Counted from the stretch's first letter, positions 1 through 11,355 are shown. The stretch: 64,000 bases of DNA from Poa pratensis (GCA_947311845.1 CAMZMU010000041.1:111214607-111278606); one strand, 5' to 3'. The notes: generated by a model from the letters alone, not told the origin. Translations and numbers: made by a program.

Positions 1-432
1 AATGCGAGTAGCAATCCAACTTAAGGTAAATTTGATAATTGCCAATAAATCGGCTGTTTCAGGGTAACAAAGACCCCAAGAACATAATGATATTGCCATG
101 ATAGGCTAAGCTATGATAAGCTTTGATTATGATGACACATAAGGTCGCGCCTAGGTGGCAACCGAGTGTTATACATAGGGTTGGATCGCGCGTAGGTGGC
201 GATCCATGGTGATACATGGGGTGGTCGCGCCTAGGTGGCGACCAGAGATGATACAAAGTTTACGGCCGCGCCTAGGTGGCAGCCGGTTTCTGATACAAGG
301 GTCGATCGCGCCTGGGTGGCGATCAGATGTTGCATAGTCGCGCCTAGGTGGCGACCAAAGTTGAAGTTCTAGCCCTGAGTGGCTGTGATGATACTCAGCT
401 ATAAAGCTGGAAAGGATGATGCTTGGCTCTGA
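1..432 (-). other. Tat1 3' non-coding interior
   Basis: This stretch lies downstream of the pol stop codon (433-435 on the minus strand) and before the off-window 3' LTR. It has no credible ORF. It holds a tandem array of hairpin units at 143-356, followed by a more degenerate copy near 368-400. Positions 1-140 are AT-rich and featureless to my reading. Confidence 0.7.
143..356 (-). repeat. six-unit tandem hairpin array, about 40-bp period
   Basis: Six 21-nt units start at 143, 184, 223, 264, 304 and 336. Each has a 6-bp stem around a conserved GCCTAGGTG-like loop. On the plus strand the stem arms read GGTCGC/GCGACC in unit 3, GATCGC/GCGATC in units 2 and 5, and near-complementary variants in the others. 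The same change appears in both arms of units 2 and 5, so pairing is kept while sequence changes. Spacers share a GATGATACA-like segment. The function is unknown; it would be transcribed in the 3' untranslated part of Tat1 RNA. Confidence 0.8.
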
Positions 433-1760
433 TTAGCCTTTTCTTATGTTGTACGGTCGCAGGTGTGCGACGTTCCAAGGGCGAGGTGCCTCGAGACGAT
501 CCTCGAAATCATGGCGTTCGCTGCTTTCTTCCCTTACATCCAGCAGGTAGTACGACCCATTGTTTAGCTTCTTGCTGATGATGTAGGGTCCTTCCCATGG
601 AGAGGATGCTTATGCATTCCCTTGTGATCTTGTTTAAGTCGCAGTACTAGGTCGCCTTCTTGAAAGGTGCGGGTTTTGATGCGTCTGGCATGATAGCGTC
701 GCAAGTCTTGTTGATATACTGACCTTGATGCTGCCAAGTCTCTAACCTCTTCTAATGTGTCCACCGAGTCTTGCCGAGCTATCTCATTATCTGTCTCGAT
801 GTAAGCCGCAACTCTTGGTGAATCATGTATGATATCGCTGGGCATGACTGCTTTGCTCCATAGACCATGAAATATGGTGTAAATCCTGTGGATCTGTTAG
901 GGGTTGTTCTAAGCTCCACAGTACTGCTGGCAGTTCTTCCACCCAACATCCTGGAGATGCTTCGACCTTTTCAATAAGGCGCGGCTTAATTCCATGGAGA
1001 ATTTCCTGGTTAGCTCGCTCAGCTTGTCCATTGTGCGGGTGTGCTACTGACGTGAGGTCCAATCTTATCCCATTGTCTGCGCAAAATATCTGTGTAGCCC
1101 CTTCAGAGGTGTTGCTCCCATTGTCTGTAATGATACTATGGGGGAACCGAAGCGAATATGACCTTCTTCAAGAACTTGACTGCTGTTTCAGCCTCGCAAT
1201 CTCCCACAGGTTCTGCTTCTATCCACTTTGTGAATTTGTCCACCATGACTAAGAGGTGAGTTTTCCGTTTGAAGACCGTCTGAAAGGCCCTACCATGTCA
1301 AAACCCCATACGGCAAAAGGCCATGTGATGGGTATTGTGCGAAGTGCTTGGGCTGGCATATGATCTTGCCTAGCGTATCTTTGACATCCATCGCACACTC
1401 TGACAATTTGCTCTGCGTCTGCTAATGCTGTTAACAAGAAGAATCCATGTCGGAACGCCTTTGCCACCAAAGATCTTGACGAAGCATGATGGCCACAATC
1501 GCCTGAATGAATTTCGTGCAAGATTTTTTCGTCCCTCTTCTGGTGAGACACATCTTTGGAATGCTCCTGACACGCTGCTTGTATAATTCGTTGTTGATGA
1601 TTGTATAGGCCTTTGATCGTCGTATGATTTTGCGGCCTCAATTTCATCGTCCGGCAGCACTCCGCGACTTAAATATGCCATGTATGGCTCTGTCCATCCT
1701 GGCTGTTCATGCAGGGCTGCGACTAAAGTTGAATCATCCTCTGGCTCTGCAATGTCAATC
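433..1760 (-). pseudogene. Tat1 integrase, frameshifted
   Basis: This is the C-terminal pol domain, which inserts element cDNA into the host chromosome. The zinc-binding HHCC part is readable at about 1540-1360 (HSGDCGHHAS, then CDGCQRYA). The first catalytic aspartate lies in GFDMVGPF near 1300. After a frame change the central core resumes at about 1062 with AHPHNGQAERANQE, which holds the DDE glutamate. The C-terminal part (QQDLRRYHARR, then EGDLVLR) runs at 740-640. The final residues read HLRPYNIRKG and end at a TAA whose complement is at 433-435. At least three frame changes separate these parts, so no active enzyme is encoded. Confidence 0.8.
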
Positions 1761-1793
1761 TCTGCTGGAGGTTTGACTGATGGATTGTGCAGT

Positions 1794-2660
1794 TCATAGG
1801 AAAACATTGGGTGGGACTGACTGTCTGTTGGATCCAAGCCGAGACAGGGCATCTGCAGCTTCATTTTGTCTCCGATCAATATGTTCAACTTGGTATCCAG
1901 TGAAATGTCCAAATTCTGTCCACCTCTCTTCTATATGCAGCCATGTTCGCATCCTTGCTGTCCCACGTTCCGGAGACCTGCTGTGCCACCAAGTCTGAAT
2001 CGCCAAAACAGCGTATGCGACTGATGTTCATCTCCTTTGCTATACGTAGACCATGAAGCAGTGCCTCGTACTCCGCCACGTTATTTGTGCAGTTGAAGTG
2101 TATCTGTAGCACATACCGCAGCTTGTCTCCCTTGGGAGATGTTAGAATAACTCCAGCCCCCGAGCCTTGCAACTGTCTTGACCCATCAAAATGCATGGTC
2201 CAGTATTTGGTTTCTGCCATGCTAGGAGCGACTTGGATTTCTGTCCAATCGTTAATAAAATCTGCAAGGGCTTGCGACTTAATTGATGTGCGCGGCTCGT
2301 AACTGATGTGATGTGGTCCCAACTCGATCGCCCACTTAGCGACTCTTCCAGTAGCTTCTCGATTACGAATGATATCTGCCAATGGTGCTGAACTCACCAC
2401 AGTTATTGGATGCTCTTGGAAGTAGGCTTCAGCTTGCGACTCGCCATGAACACTCCGAAACACCAACTTCTGCCACTGTGGGTAACGCTGTTTGGAAGCT
2501 GTGAGGACTTCGCTCACGTAGTATACTGGTCTCTGGACAGGGTATTCCTTTCCTGTTTCTTGTCTCTCCACAACCATGACAGCGCTCACACACGGGAATT
2601 TGCCGCTATGTATAGTAGCATTGGCTCTTTATCTTTTGGAGCCGCCAGAACTAGAGCATT
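1794..2660 (-). pseudogene. Tat1 RNase H plus archaeal-type second RNase H, frameshifted
   Basis: The RT-linked RNase H region includes PVYYVSEVLTASKQRYPQ and HPITVVSSAPLADIIRN (about 2540-2350). It is followed by a second RNase H with TMHFDGS (about 2200), VAEYEALLHGLRIAKE, GDSDLV and, after a frame change, ADALSRL near 1840. These supply the D-E-D-D catalytic set. RNase H removes the RNA strand of the RNA:DNA hybrid during reverse transcription. A duplicated, archaeal-like RNase H is known from the Tat/Ogre/Retand lineage, which gives the classification. The main frame, 1885-2589, is open for 234 codons, but the flanking parts are in other frames. Confidence 0.82.
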
Positions 2661-3620
2661 TGTCAATTGATGTTTCAAGGCTGTCAGAGCTTCGTCGGCC
2701 TCTGCGTCCCAAACGAAGGTGTCTGATTTTTTCAACAGTCTGTACAAAGGTAGTGCTTTCTCTCCCAATCTTGATATAAAGCAACTCAAAGCTGCTACGC
2801 AACCAGTAAGCCGCTGCACATCTTTTATTTTTGGCTTTTGGAGATCCATCACGGCCTTTATCTTGTCAGGATTGGCCTCAATGCATCTTTCTGATACTAT
2901 GAATCCCAATAGCTTTCCTGCTGGTACTCCGAAGACGCACTTTGTGGGGTTGAGCTTCATGTTGTATTTTCTGAGATTTGTGAACGTCTCTGCCAGATCA
3001 CCAATAAGATCCTGGCTAACTTGCGATTAATGACAATATCATCCACGTAGGCGTGAACGTTGCGACCTATTTGCTCATGTAGGCAATTCTGAATGCATCT
3101 TTGGTAAGTCGCACCTGTGTTCTTCAACCCAAAGGGCATGCTGACATAACAAAAAGCTCCGAAGGGTGTGATGAATGATGTCTTTTCTTGGTCCTCCCTC
3201 TTCATCTTGATTTGATGGTAGCCTGAATAGGCGTCCAAAAAGCATAACAGCTCGCACCCAGCAGTTGAATCAATTACTTGGTCGATTCGTGGCAAAGCAA
3301 ATGGATCCTTTAGACAAGCTTTGTTAAGACTGGTGTAATCAACACATTGCCACATACCATTCTTTTTCATAACCAATACTGGATTTGCCACCCATTCCGG
3401 ATGGTATACCTCTGTGATGAATCCTACAGCCAGCAAGCGAGCTATTTCCTCTCCTATTGCCTTTCTCCTGTCATCATGGAAACGCCGTAGTGGCTGCTTC
3501 ACTGGTTTAGCCGCAAGGTTCACTTTGAGGCTATGTTCTGCTAATTCTCTTGGTACCCCTGGCATATCTGACGGCTTCTATGCAAAGATGTCCTTATTTT
3601 CCTGGAGAAAAGCGACGAGG
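2660..3620 (-). pseudogene. Tat1 reverse transcriptase, frameshift and in-frame stop
   Basis: An open stretch at 3565-2957 covers the RT fingers and palm. Readable parts are [39 protein letters not shown] and the catalytic YVDD motif (HAYVDDIV, about 3040). After a frame change the connection part resumes at 2960 (MKLNPTKCVFGVPAGKLLGF). Upstream, the usual Trp before KPSDMPG is replaced by a TAG stop (complement at 3578-3580), a TGG-to-TAG transition as expected from cytosine deamination. It shares about half its residues with the TatA/TatB RT by eye and so is a different family of the same lineage. Confidence 0.85.
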
Positions 3621-3690
3621 GCCTTCTCCTGCTCTTCCTCCATGTGTGCTCCAATGCTGGTTTGCTTGGATGAGTCGACAGGAACGAGAT

Positions 3691-4085
3691 TTACTGCTTA
3701 GTGTTCTGGGCCGCTTTGAATTTCATTGGCGGCTCGGCAGATGGCGTGGTAACCACACTCATGTTGTTTGGGTCCACCTGCGACTTATAACCTTTTAGCT
3801 CTTCTGCGGCACAGGCGGACTCTGCGAAGGCCGCATCTCCCTTTTCACATTCTATTGCTTTTTCTCTCTCCGTACACTGTGATGACCCTTTTGGTCCTGG
3901 TATCTTCAACTGTAGGTACACGTAGCATGGCCTGGCCATAAACTTAGCAAAGGCCGTTCTTCCAAACAAGTCGTGATATGGGCTTTGGAATTTTACCACT
4001 TCGAAGCTTAGGAATTCACTTCTAAAGTTCTCTTCTGTTCCAAAAGTTACCCCTAGGGTTATTTTCCCCACTGGACGTGCGGACC
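3691..4085 (-). pseudogene. Tat1 protease distal part and protease-RT linker
   Basis: The minus strand reads PVGKITLGVTFGTEENFRSE..., continuing into YHDLFGRTAFAKFMA and then a charged linker (SQCTEREKAIECEKGDAAFAESACAAEELKGYKSQVDPN). This matches the distal half of the aspartic protease fold in TatB (QVRLAVTFGTPQNYRTEQ, ILGYPALAKFMA). The proximal half with the catalytic motif is at 12424-12530, beyond the nested element. The domain is therefore physically split by the insertion at 4090/12419. Confidence 0.75.
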
Positions 4086-4090
4086 TTCCT

Positions 4091-5145
4091 TGATGCGGGT
4101 AGGTCCCGATTTTCACGGATTTGTGCGGAGGGAAAGATGAACACGAAGAACACGCGAAGAACGATGACCACAAAGAGGGGAAATCAAACACACAAGGGTA
4201 AATAGCAAGTAGCAACCTGGCAAGAATCGACTGGTAACAATCCCCGAGGGCAGCCCCAATCCTCCTCTCCCAAGCACACCTTACTCTTAGGATTGTTTGT
4301 CCAATTGGTGAATCCAACCAATCCAACCTAGCCACATAAAGATGGAAGATTAGCAAGTAATCGCAACTACAAGCGGAGCCTTGGTATCCACGCAGGGATC
4401 TTCTCCTCAAGAGGAGGCCTTGGTTCATCTCCACATGTGGAGGTCTTGATTCATCTCCATAGGAGGAAAGAGACACTTTGAGAAGAAGGAGCAAGCTCTA
4501 CTTTAGTTCCCAAATCATAGTCTAACCCTAACCCTAGGCAGAGGAGGAGTATTTATAGTCCAGAGGCGAAGGGGTAAGTTGTGGGCCGTTACATGGGCTT
4601 CAGCCCGAATCTTCCCAGGTCCAGCGGTAGTACCGCTGGAATTAAATGTGCTCGCTGGCGGTAGTACGAAGCGGGTACCGGGGGTACCGTAGGGGTATCC
4701 AGTGGCGTTTTCGGACGTGCCGGTACCTCCAGCGGTACCTCTGGCGGTAGTACCGTGATCTGGGTGCAGCGGTAGTACCGCTGTGTAAGCGGTAGTACCG
4801 CTGCCTGGAGCTCTGCGCAGGTCTTCATCTTCAGCGGTAGCACGCTGGTGCAGCTGCCTGGGACCTGGCGGTAGTACCGGCCCCCGGCGGTAGTACCCCT
4901 GTGCTGATGCTTCGTCTTTTCATCTTCTTCTCGACTCGTCTCTTGGCCATCTTCTGCACTTGCTTCTTGATCTTCTTGGTAGTTGTTCCTGAGTATGCAC
5001 AACGTATCCGAATGAAGTAGCAACCATTCAAAGGAGTGTCGAGATCACACATAGATAGGAGCGAATTCACCTTATCATGGAGAGCTTTGATTCTTGCTCT
5101 TGTCATTGGGCCACTTGTTGTAGGAGCGTAGGTCGGGCTACATCA
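4091..5145 (-). repeat. 3' LTR of nested chromovirus-like element
   Basis: It starts TGATGCGGG and ends GGCTACATCA on the plus strand, 1055 bp. A TATA-type box (TATAAATA on the minus strand) lies at 4550-4557. The U3 side, 4620-4900, holds about eight full or partial copies of the palindrome GCGGTAGTACCGC. The first bases of the LTR supply the stop codon of the pol frame. Confidence 0.93.
4622..4900. repeat. dispersed GCGGTAGTACCGC palindromes in LTR
   Basis: Copies or close variants occur at about 4629, 4658, 4744, 4769, 4789, 4833, 4868 and 4885. The same cluster recurs in the other LTR (about 11888-12170) and in the leader (about 10983-11060). Because the motif is self-complementary, each copy can form a short hairpin in DNA or RNA. 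Confidence 0.75.
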
Positions 5146-6280
5146 TCTCCCCCCCTTGGAAAAGAGTCGTCCTCGACTCTTGGTCATCCTCATCGCTTGA
5201 TGTTCCAAGGTATGGCGATAGGTCGGCGACGTTGAAGGTGTCATGGACCAAGTGTTTGGAGTTGGAGATGTCGATCTTGTAGGCATTGTCGTTGATGCGC
5301 TTGATAACCTTGAAAGGTCCATCTCCACGAGGGTGAAGCTTGGACTTCCTTGCATCCGGAAAGCGATCTTTGCGAAGGTGTAGCCACACAAGATCTCCTT
5401 CTTCAAATATCATGGCGCGCTTGTGTTTGTTCATCTTCGTAGCATGGTCTTTGTTGTGCTTCTCGAGAGTAGTTCTTGTTTCCTCATGGAGCTTCTTCAT
5501 GTAAGCGGCTCGCTTGTCGAAGTCCATGTTAACTTGCTCACGGAGTGGAAGTGGTAGCATGTCGAGCGCGGTGTAGGGGTTGGAGCCATAGACGACCTCG
5601 AAGGGTGTTCTCTTTGTTGCGCGGTGTAGTGCTCGATTGTAGGCGAACTCGGCGTGTGGGATGCACTCTTCCCAATTCTTCAAGTTAGGCTTGATCAACA
5701 CACGAAGGAGTGTAGATAGGCTTCGGTTCACCACTTCGGTTTGGCCATCGGTTTGAGGGTGGTATGCGGTGGAGAATAGTTGCTTGATTCCCATCTTGGC
5801 CATCAAAGTCTTCCAAAAATAGCTCACGAACTTGGTGTCACGATCCGACACAATGGTCTTGGCACACCATGAAGACGGACGATTTCCCTGAAAAACAAAG
5901 TAGCAATGTGTGAAGCATCGTCGCTCTTGTTGCAAGGTATAAAGTGTGCCATTTTAGAGAAGCGATCAATGACGACAAAGATGGAATCCTTGTTTGTTTT
6001 AGTGCGTGGGAGTCCTAAGACAAAATCCATAGCTATATCGGACCATGGGTGATGTGGAATAGGCAAGGTGTGTATAACCATGAGAGTTTAGAGTAGACTT
6101 AGCTTTGAGACATGTAGAACATCGTCGAACTAGGCGTTCCACATCACGCTTCATTCTGGCCAATAGTAGTTGGTGGAGAGCATGGCGTAGGTCTTGTCGT
6201 CCAAAGTGACCCATGAGTGTCCTCCATGAGATTCCTTCAAAAGGACCAAACGAAGCGAAGACTCGGGTATACATAGTTTG
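5138..6280 (-). pseudogene. integrase of nested chromovirus-like element, frameshifted
   Basis: The zinc-binding segment reads CSTCLKAKS near 6110. The first catalytic Asp is in [13 protein letters not shown] (about 6040), and the frame breaks near 5850. The rest is open from about 5860 to 5138: [14 protein letters not shown] carries the second Asp and STAYHPQTDGQTEVVNR the glutamate. The C-terminal GPF-type module follows (GDGPFKVIKRINDNAYKI, FNVADLSPYL). The frame ends at 5138, using a stop that lies inside the 3' LTR. The core 265-codon frame is intact, but the enzyme as a whole is broken at the core's N-terminal side. Confidence 0.85.
5146..5157 (-). promoter_or_regulatory. polypurine tract of nested chromovirus-like element
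   Basis: The minus strand reads AAGGGGGGGAGA directly before the 3' LTR. This primes plus-strand DNA synthesis. It also lies inside the pol reading frame, coding the last residues before the stop. Confidence 0.88.
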
Positions 6281-7790
6281 TTAGCCTTAAACAAGAAACC
6301 TTTGTGCAAATAGAAATCACCAATTCCTTTGTGCTCCGAACATTGAGCGAAAATGTCTCCAAAGAAAGCATCGGTAGCATACAACTCTTTAATCTCATCC
6401 AAACCCAAGACACTAATGTCAAGACGTGTAAGTAGGTTGGCCTTGCGGGATAGAGCATCCGCGACCACATTGTCTTTACCTTTCTTGTATTTGATTACAA
6501 AAGTGAAAGACTCAATGAACTCAACCCACTTAGCATGTCTTTTGTTCAAATTTGTTTGACTTTTCAAATATTTCAAGGATTCATGGTCGGAATGAATGAC
6601 AAATTCCTTAGGACGAAGGTAATGTTGCCACACATCCAAAACACGAACCAAAGCAAATAACTCTTTGTCATAAATGGGGTAATTCAAGCGAGCTCCATCT
6701 AGTTTCTCACTATGGTATGCGATGGGTCTACCATTTTGCATAAGCACTCCACCAATGCCCAATCCACTTGCATCGCATTCAATCTCAAATGTCTTAGAGA
6801 AATCCGGAAGGGCAAGGAGTGGTGCTTCGGTTAATAACCGTTTGAGCTCATTGAAAGCAAAATCATGTGCATTGCCCCAAATGAAAGGTACATTCTTCTT
6901 TGTAAGTTCATGGAGGGGGCAAGCAATTGTGGAAAAATCCTTGATGAAACGGCGATAAAATCCGGCAAAACCAAGAAAACGTCTCAACTCCTCAAGTGAT
7001 CGGAAAAGGCCAAGTCCGAATTGCTTGTATCTTGGCATCATCAACTTCAACTCCATCCGAAGAAACAACAAAACCCAAGAAAACAAGTTTGTTGGTGGCA
7101 AAAGTGCACTTAGAAAGATTTGCATAAAGCTTTTCATTGCGAAGAACCAACAAAACTTGAGCAACATGAGAAGTGTGCTCTTCCAAAGACTTGCTATAGA
7201 TAAGGATGTCGTCAAAGTATACCACAACAAATTTGCCAATAAAAGGACGCAAAACATGATTCATGAGACGCATAAAGTAGAAGGTGCATTGGAAAGACCA
7301 AATGGCATGACGAGCCACTCATAAAGACCAAGCTTAGTTTTAAATGCGGTCTTCCATTCATCACCTTCACACATGCGTATTTGGTGATATCCACTTTTAA
7401 GATCAATTTTGGAGAATATAGCGGAACCACAAAGCTCATCGAGCATATCATCAAGCGAGGGATAGGATGGCGATACCGAACGGTGATGGCGTTGATGGGG
7501 CGACAATCCATGCAAAGGCGAAGAGTGTTGTCGTGCTTGGGTACCAAGATGACGGGCACGGCACACGGACTCAAGCTCTCGCGGATGTGTCCCATGGCAA
7601 GAAGTTCTTGTATTTGCCGCTCGATCTCCTTTGTTCTTCGGGGTTGGTGCGGTAAGGAGCGCGGTTTGGTAGCGGTGCGCCGGGAACAAGGTCGATGCGG
7701 TGCTCGATTCCGCGTAGAGGAGGTAGTCCCGGTGGCACGTCTTGAGGGAAGACATCTTCAAAGTCCTTCAAAAGAGACAACAAAGAAGGA
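6280..7790 (-). pseudogene. reverse transcriptase and RNase H of nested chromovirus-like element, frameshifted
   Basis: RT parts are readable in three frames: [15 protein letters not shown] and [12 protein letters not shown] (about 7420-7270), then [13 protein letters not shown] with the catalytic YFDD (about 7230). [17 protein letters not shown] follows at about 6990. RNase H follows in one long frame (6151-7257): [36 protein letters not shown] and VVADALSRK give the D-E-D-D residues. The frame then enters the integrase N-terminus. Frame changes near 7570 and 7250, and around the palm, inactivate it. Confidence 0.85.
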
Positions 7791-8491
7791 GGAAGGTTTG
7801 TGAAAGTGTTAGTCATAGAAACTTCACCCTTGCATATGAGCACATAGTGTAGGGTGGATGGGTTTTCTCTCAACTCCCTATCTCTCTTTGTGGCAAATAG
7901 TGTAAGTTTTGTGGGAACTCTCTTTGAAGTGTCACACTCATTTGGCTTGTGGCTCTCACTCACTTTATGGTGGGTCTCTCGCTCACCACTCATCTCACTA
8001 GACGAACGATCTTGTTGTGCCCTTGCAATAGTCTTGGCGTTGTCGGCGATGACTTGACTTGGTGTCATGGGACGAAGGACGAAGGTCTTGTCGTTGTTCT
8101 TGAAGCTATAGTAGTTTGTCCTTCCATCATGCATAGCACCCTTGTCAAATTGCCATGGACGCCCAAGGAGTAAGTGACAAACGTTCATAGGCACAACATC
8201 ACAATCAACCGTATCTTCATAGGCTCCAATCTTGAAGGACACTTGCACCATGTGTTGAATCTTGACGGCTCCGGTATCACTCAACCATTGCACATGGTAA
8301 GGATGTGGGTGCTTCTTGAACTTCAAGTTGAGCTTATCACAAAGTTCTTTGCTCGCTAGGTTGTGGCAACTTCCACCATCTATGATGACCTTGATGGACT
8401 TTCCATTGACTCCCGCTCTTGTATGAAACAAGTTGCATCTTTGGTCTTCTTCTACTTGAACATTGGTGGTTAGAGCTCTTGCCACAACCAA
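7790..8491 (-). pseudogene. aspartic protease of nested chromovirus-like element
   Basis: The 306-codon frame at 7571-8491 holds the protease active-site segment VIIDGGSCHNLAS (about 8390) and the conserved LLLGRPWQFD further on (about 8165). A charged linker then leads to [19 protein letters not shown], the start of RT. The domain itself looks complete. It is listed as a pseudogene because the polyprotein it belongs to is interrupted on both sides. Confidence 0.78.
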
Positions 8492-10151
8492 GGAAGGGTC
8501 TTTGTTGTCGCCATCACAATATATCTCATTTCTTCTTCTTGAGCACTTTGCATTGTGGCGACCTTGTTCAAAGCATTGTACTCATCTTCACTCATAGATT
8601 CATACTCTCCCATGTCATTGATGATCATGACCTTCTTGTTGGTGCACTCAAAAGATTTGTGCCCTTGTCCGCCCACTTGTACATTGCAATAGTCTTGTGC
8701 CGGACGAAGATCCTTGAGGCGCCTTGGAGAGGGAGGTACTTTCTTGAAAGGTTGAGGCGCTTGAGGTGTCGAAGTAGAGACTCTTGGAGGACCTCGAGTG
8801 TTCGCTTGAGGAAGAGCTTGTGAAGGTGTAGGAGTTGACGAAGAAGGCTTGTTGGCGTAGAATGCCTTTGTCTTGAGGTATTTGAGCTCTTCAAGCACGT
8901 GGCGCTCGGCCTTGGAAGCTTGATGTACTAGCTCAACCAAAGAGGCATATGGTTGGAACTCCACGATCTTCTTGATGGGATAGTTGAGGCCATTCATGAA
9001 ACGAGCCATGGATTGCTCTTCGTACTCGTTGACATTGGCTCTCATCATGGAGATTTCCATTTCCTTGTAGTACTCGTCAACCGACTTCAAACCTTGCTTC
9101 AACTCTTGCAACTTCTTGTATAAGTCTCTAGTGTAATGGCTTGGCACGAAGCGCTTGTACATGGTTTCTTTCATTTCAACCCAAGTGTCAATTGGTTGTT
9201 GGTGGTTAGCGACGAGCATCTTGTAGTTGTTCCCACCACAAGAGAGCATACTCTTCAAACTCCATCGAGGCTAAGGCAACCTTCTTGTTGTCGGAGAAGC
9301 GTTGCACACGGAAGATCTTGTCAACCTTGAGTACCCATGAGAAGTAAGCTTCCGGATCACTTGTGCCGTAGAACTTGGGTATGTCAAAGCGGACGTTGGT
9401 CAAGTCATCATAGTCGTCACGTGGCCACCACGTGGGAATGCACGTCCACGTCTCCTTCGGTTGAGTCCATCACCATTGTGTTGGCTTGACTCGTTATCAC
9501 TTGACTCGGAACGTTGGTGTTGGTGACGATCATGAGGAAGCTCTTGACGAGGCGCATGTTGAGGAGGTAGCTCTTGTTGAGGAACGGGTTGCTCGACATT
9601 GTTCGCATTGTCATGGTTTTGATGACGTGGCCTTGGAGGATGACGAGGGTGACGTCCTTGTTCACCAAAGTCATTCGCACCCGGAACGCCATTGTCATTA
9701 GCCAATGGGTCATGACGATCACGTCGTGGCGGTGGTGGTGATGGTATGCGTGCGCGACGATCATCATTTTGGTGAGGTTGTTCTTGATGCGCATTGGCAT
9801 TGTTCGCGTGAAGATCATGTGGTTGTTCAACGATAGGAGGAGGTCGTTCATGGGCGTCGCTCCTTGAATCATGTTGACGATTTGTGCTTGTGTCGACCTT
9901 GAGGTGCTTCTTGTACGGCTTGAGCGTGAAGGAGCTCGTTTAGCTTCGGTCATCCGCTCCATGTTCGCATTGATTTCGTTGAAGTTGGCATCATGAGTTT
10001 GGAGACGGCGCTCGTAGCGGCCTAAGCCATCACGAACAAGGTGTCGAAGACCGACGAACTCGGATTGGGTGACATAGCCATGATCACCGCGAACTCCACC
10101 ATGGATTTCCTCATCCGAGCTTGAGCTTCCGTTTGTACTTCCCCTAAACAT
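8470..10151 (-). pseudogene. gag of nested chromovirus-like element, frameshifted
   Basis: The N-terminal frame begins at 10151 (MFRGSTNGSSSSDEE), shifts near 9850, and continues as a Pro/His/Gln-rich part (9705-9400). The capsid-like retrotransposon gag core follows: FYGTSDPEAYFSWVLKVD and YALLWWEQLQ (9403-9206), then WVEMKETMYKRFVPSHYTRDLYKKLQ in another frame (9258 on). The zinc knuckle is damaged: only the distal GHKSFEC part is in frame near 8650. At least three frame changes are present. Confidence 0.82.
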
Positions 10152-11341
10152 TTGTCAAGAACAAGTGAGATGTGGTAAGGAAAAACCAAGACAAACTATA
10201 TCCCAAGTATAATGTGGCTTGAGAGGAGAGTATCCGGTTCTAACACCCAACACACACACTTATGAGGATAGGAAGGTATGAAGTGGCAAACGAAACAAGC
10301 AAACCCGCCGACAAGTATATTGTCAAAGGTAGAGAAAATCCACAATGATCAAATTACCAAAGAAACTCCAACCACAAATGATGAAGAAACACACACAAAA
10401 GCGAATAATGGGGTTGGGCGACCAAAGGGCGAGCACTCGAAGATAGACAACCTAACGAAGACTACGTGCTCAAATGTCACCCAACACAAGAAGGACGCTA
10501 GCTCAATTGCTTTTTGTGGGCAACGGATTTGCACAAGAGTTAACACTCACACTCACTTTGGCGGTCTTAGCTTTGTCGCAACCTACAAGAGATGAACTTG
10601 GCACCACTTGATTCTTTTCTTTTCTCTTTTTTTTTGATTTTTGCTTTTTGACGATGATTCCTTCTCTTTTGCTAGTGCCAAGCTCTCTAACGATACACAC
10701 TCGCCAATACTTGAAGACAAACACTCAACACGTGCAATGCCTCGCAATATCACCGAGCTAGTCCAATAGGTTAAGTTGCGCGAAAGGAAGAAGGGCTCAC
10801 AACGGAATATGGTGGTGGGGGAATGTCGAGTCCTTGGTGGCGTCGTCGCTTGGCGTTGATGATGCGTTGCTGCGGAAGCTTATCAGTGTTGTAGACGTAA
10901 AGCACACCAAGAAAGGACTCAAACCAAAGAGGAAATGCCAAAAACGAACCGAGGAAAAGAAAAATTTGCTGAAAAATCTGCCCTGGCGGTAGTACCGCTG
11001 GTCCGCCCGGTAGTACCGCTGCGGCGTAGTACCGCTGCACTGGTGGTAGTACCGCTGCGCACGAATCTGCGCGAGTTGACTCGATTTTGGGCGGACGTGG
11101 GCTCCAAAATTCCTCGAATTCGTGGGAAATCGGCAAAATTGAGGCTAGGGAACGCAAACAAAGGTGGAGGGGGTCCTAAAGCAACAGATCCATGGACAAA
11201 AACTACCAAAAACGCAACGAATCGACAGATCGGCTCGAATCTAGGCAAGGCTATTTTTGGTGGAAATTTTCGAATTTCTCAAAAACGAAGAAAAATTTGG
11301 TGGATTTCGGTGGAAACACAAATCAAATCCGTGTCAACCTA
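10152..11341 (-). other. 5' leader of nested chromovirus-like element
   Basis: This is the non-coding stretch between the PBS and the gag start, about 1.2 kb. It contains several GCGGTAGTACCGC-type palindromes at about 10983-11060, matching those in the LTR. I see no conserved ORF on the element's sense strand. Confidence 0.65.
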
Positions 11342-11355
11342 GAGCTCTGATACCA
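11342..11355 (-). promoter_or_regulatory. primer-binding site, initiator tRNA-Met type
   Basis: The minus strand reads TGGTATCAGAGCTC, two bases inside the 5' LTR. It is complementary to the 3' end of plant initiator tRNA-Met, the usual primer of minus-strand synthesis. Confidence 0.92.

Noticed and set aside
143..356. CRISPR array
   Set aside because: Evenly spaced short repeats, but the spacers are similar to each other, the units vary, and the context is a plant retrotransposon.
4521..4536. Telomere-like CTAACCCTAACCCTAGG in the LTR
   Set aside because: Only about two repeat units, and the same short word occurs in both LTR copies as part of the normal sequence.
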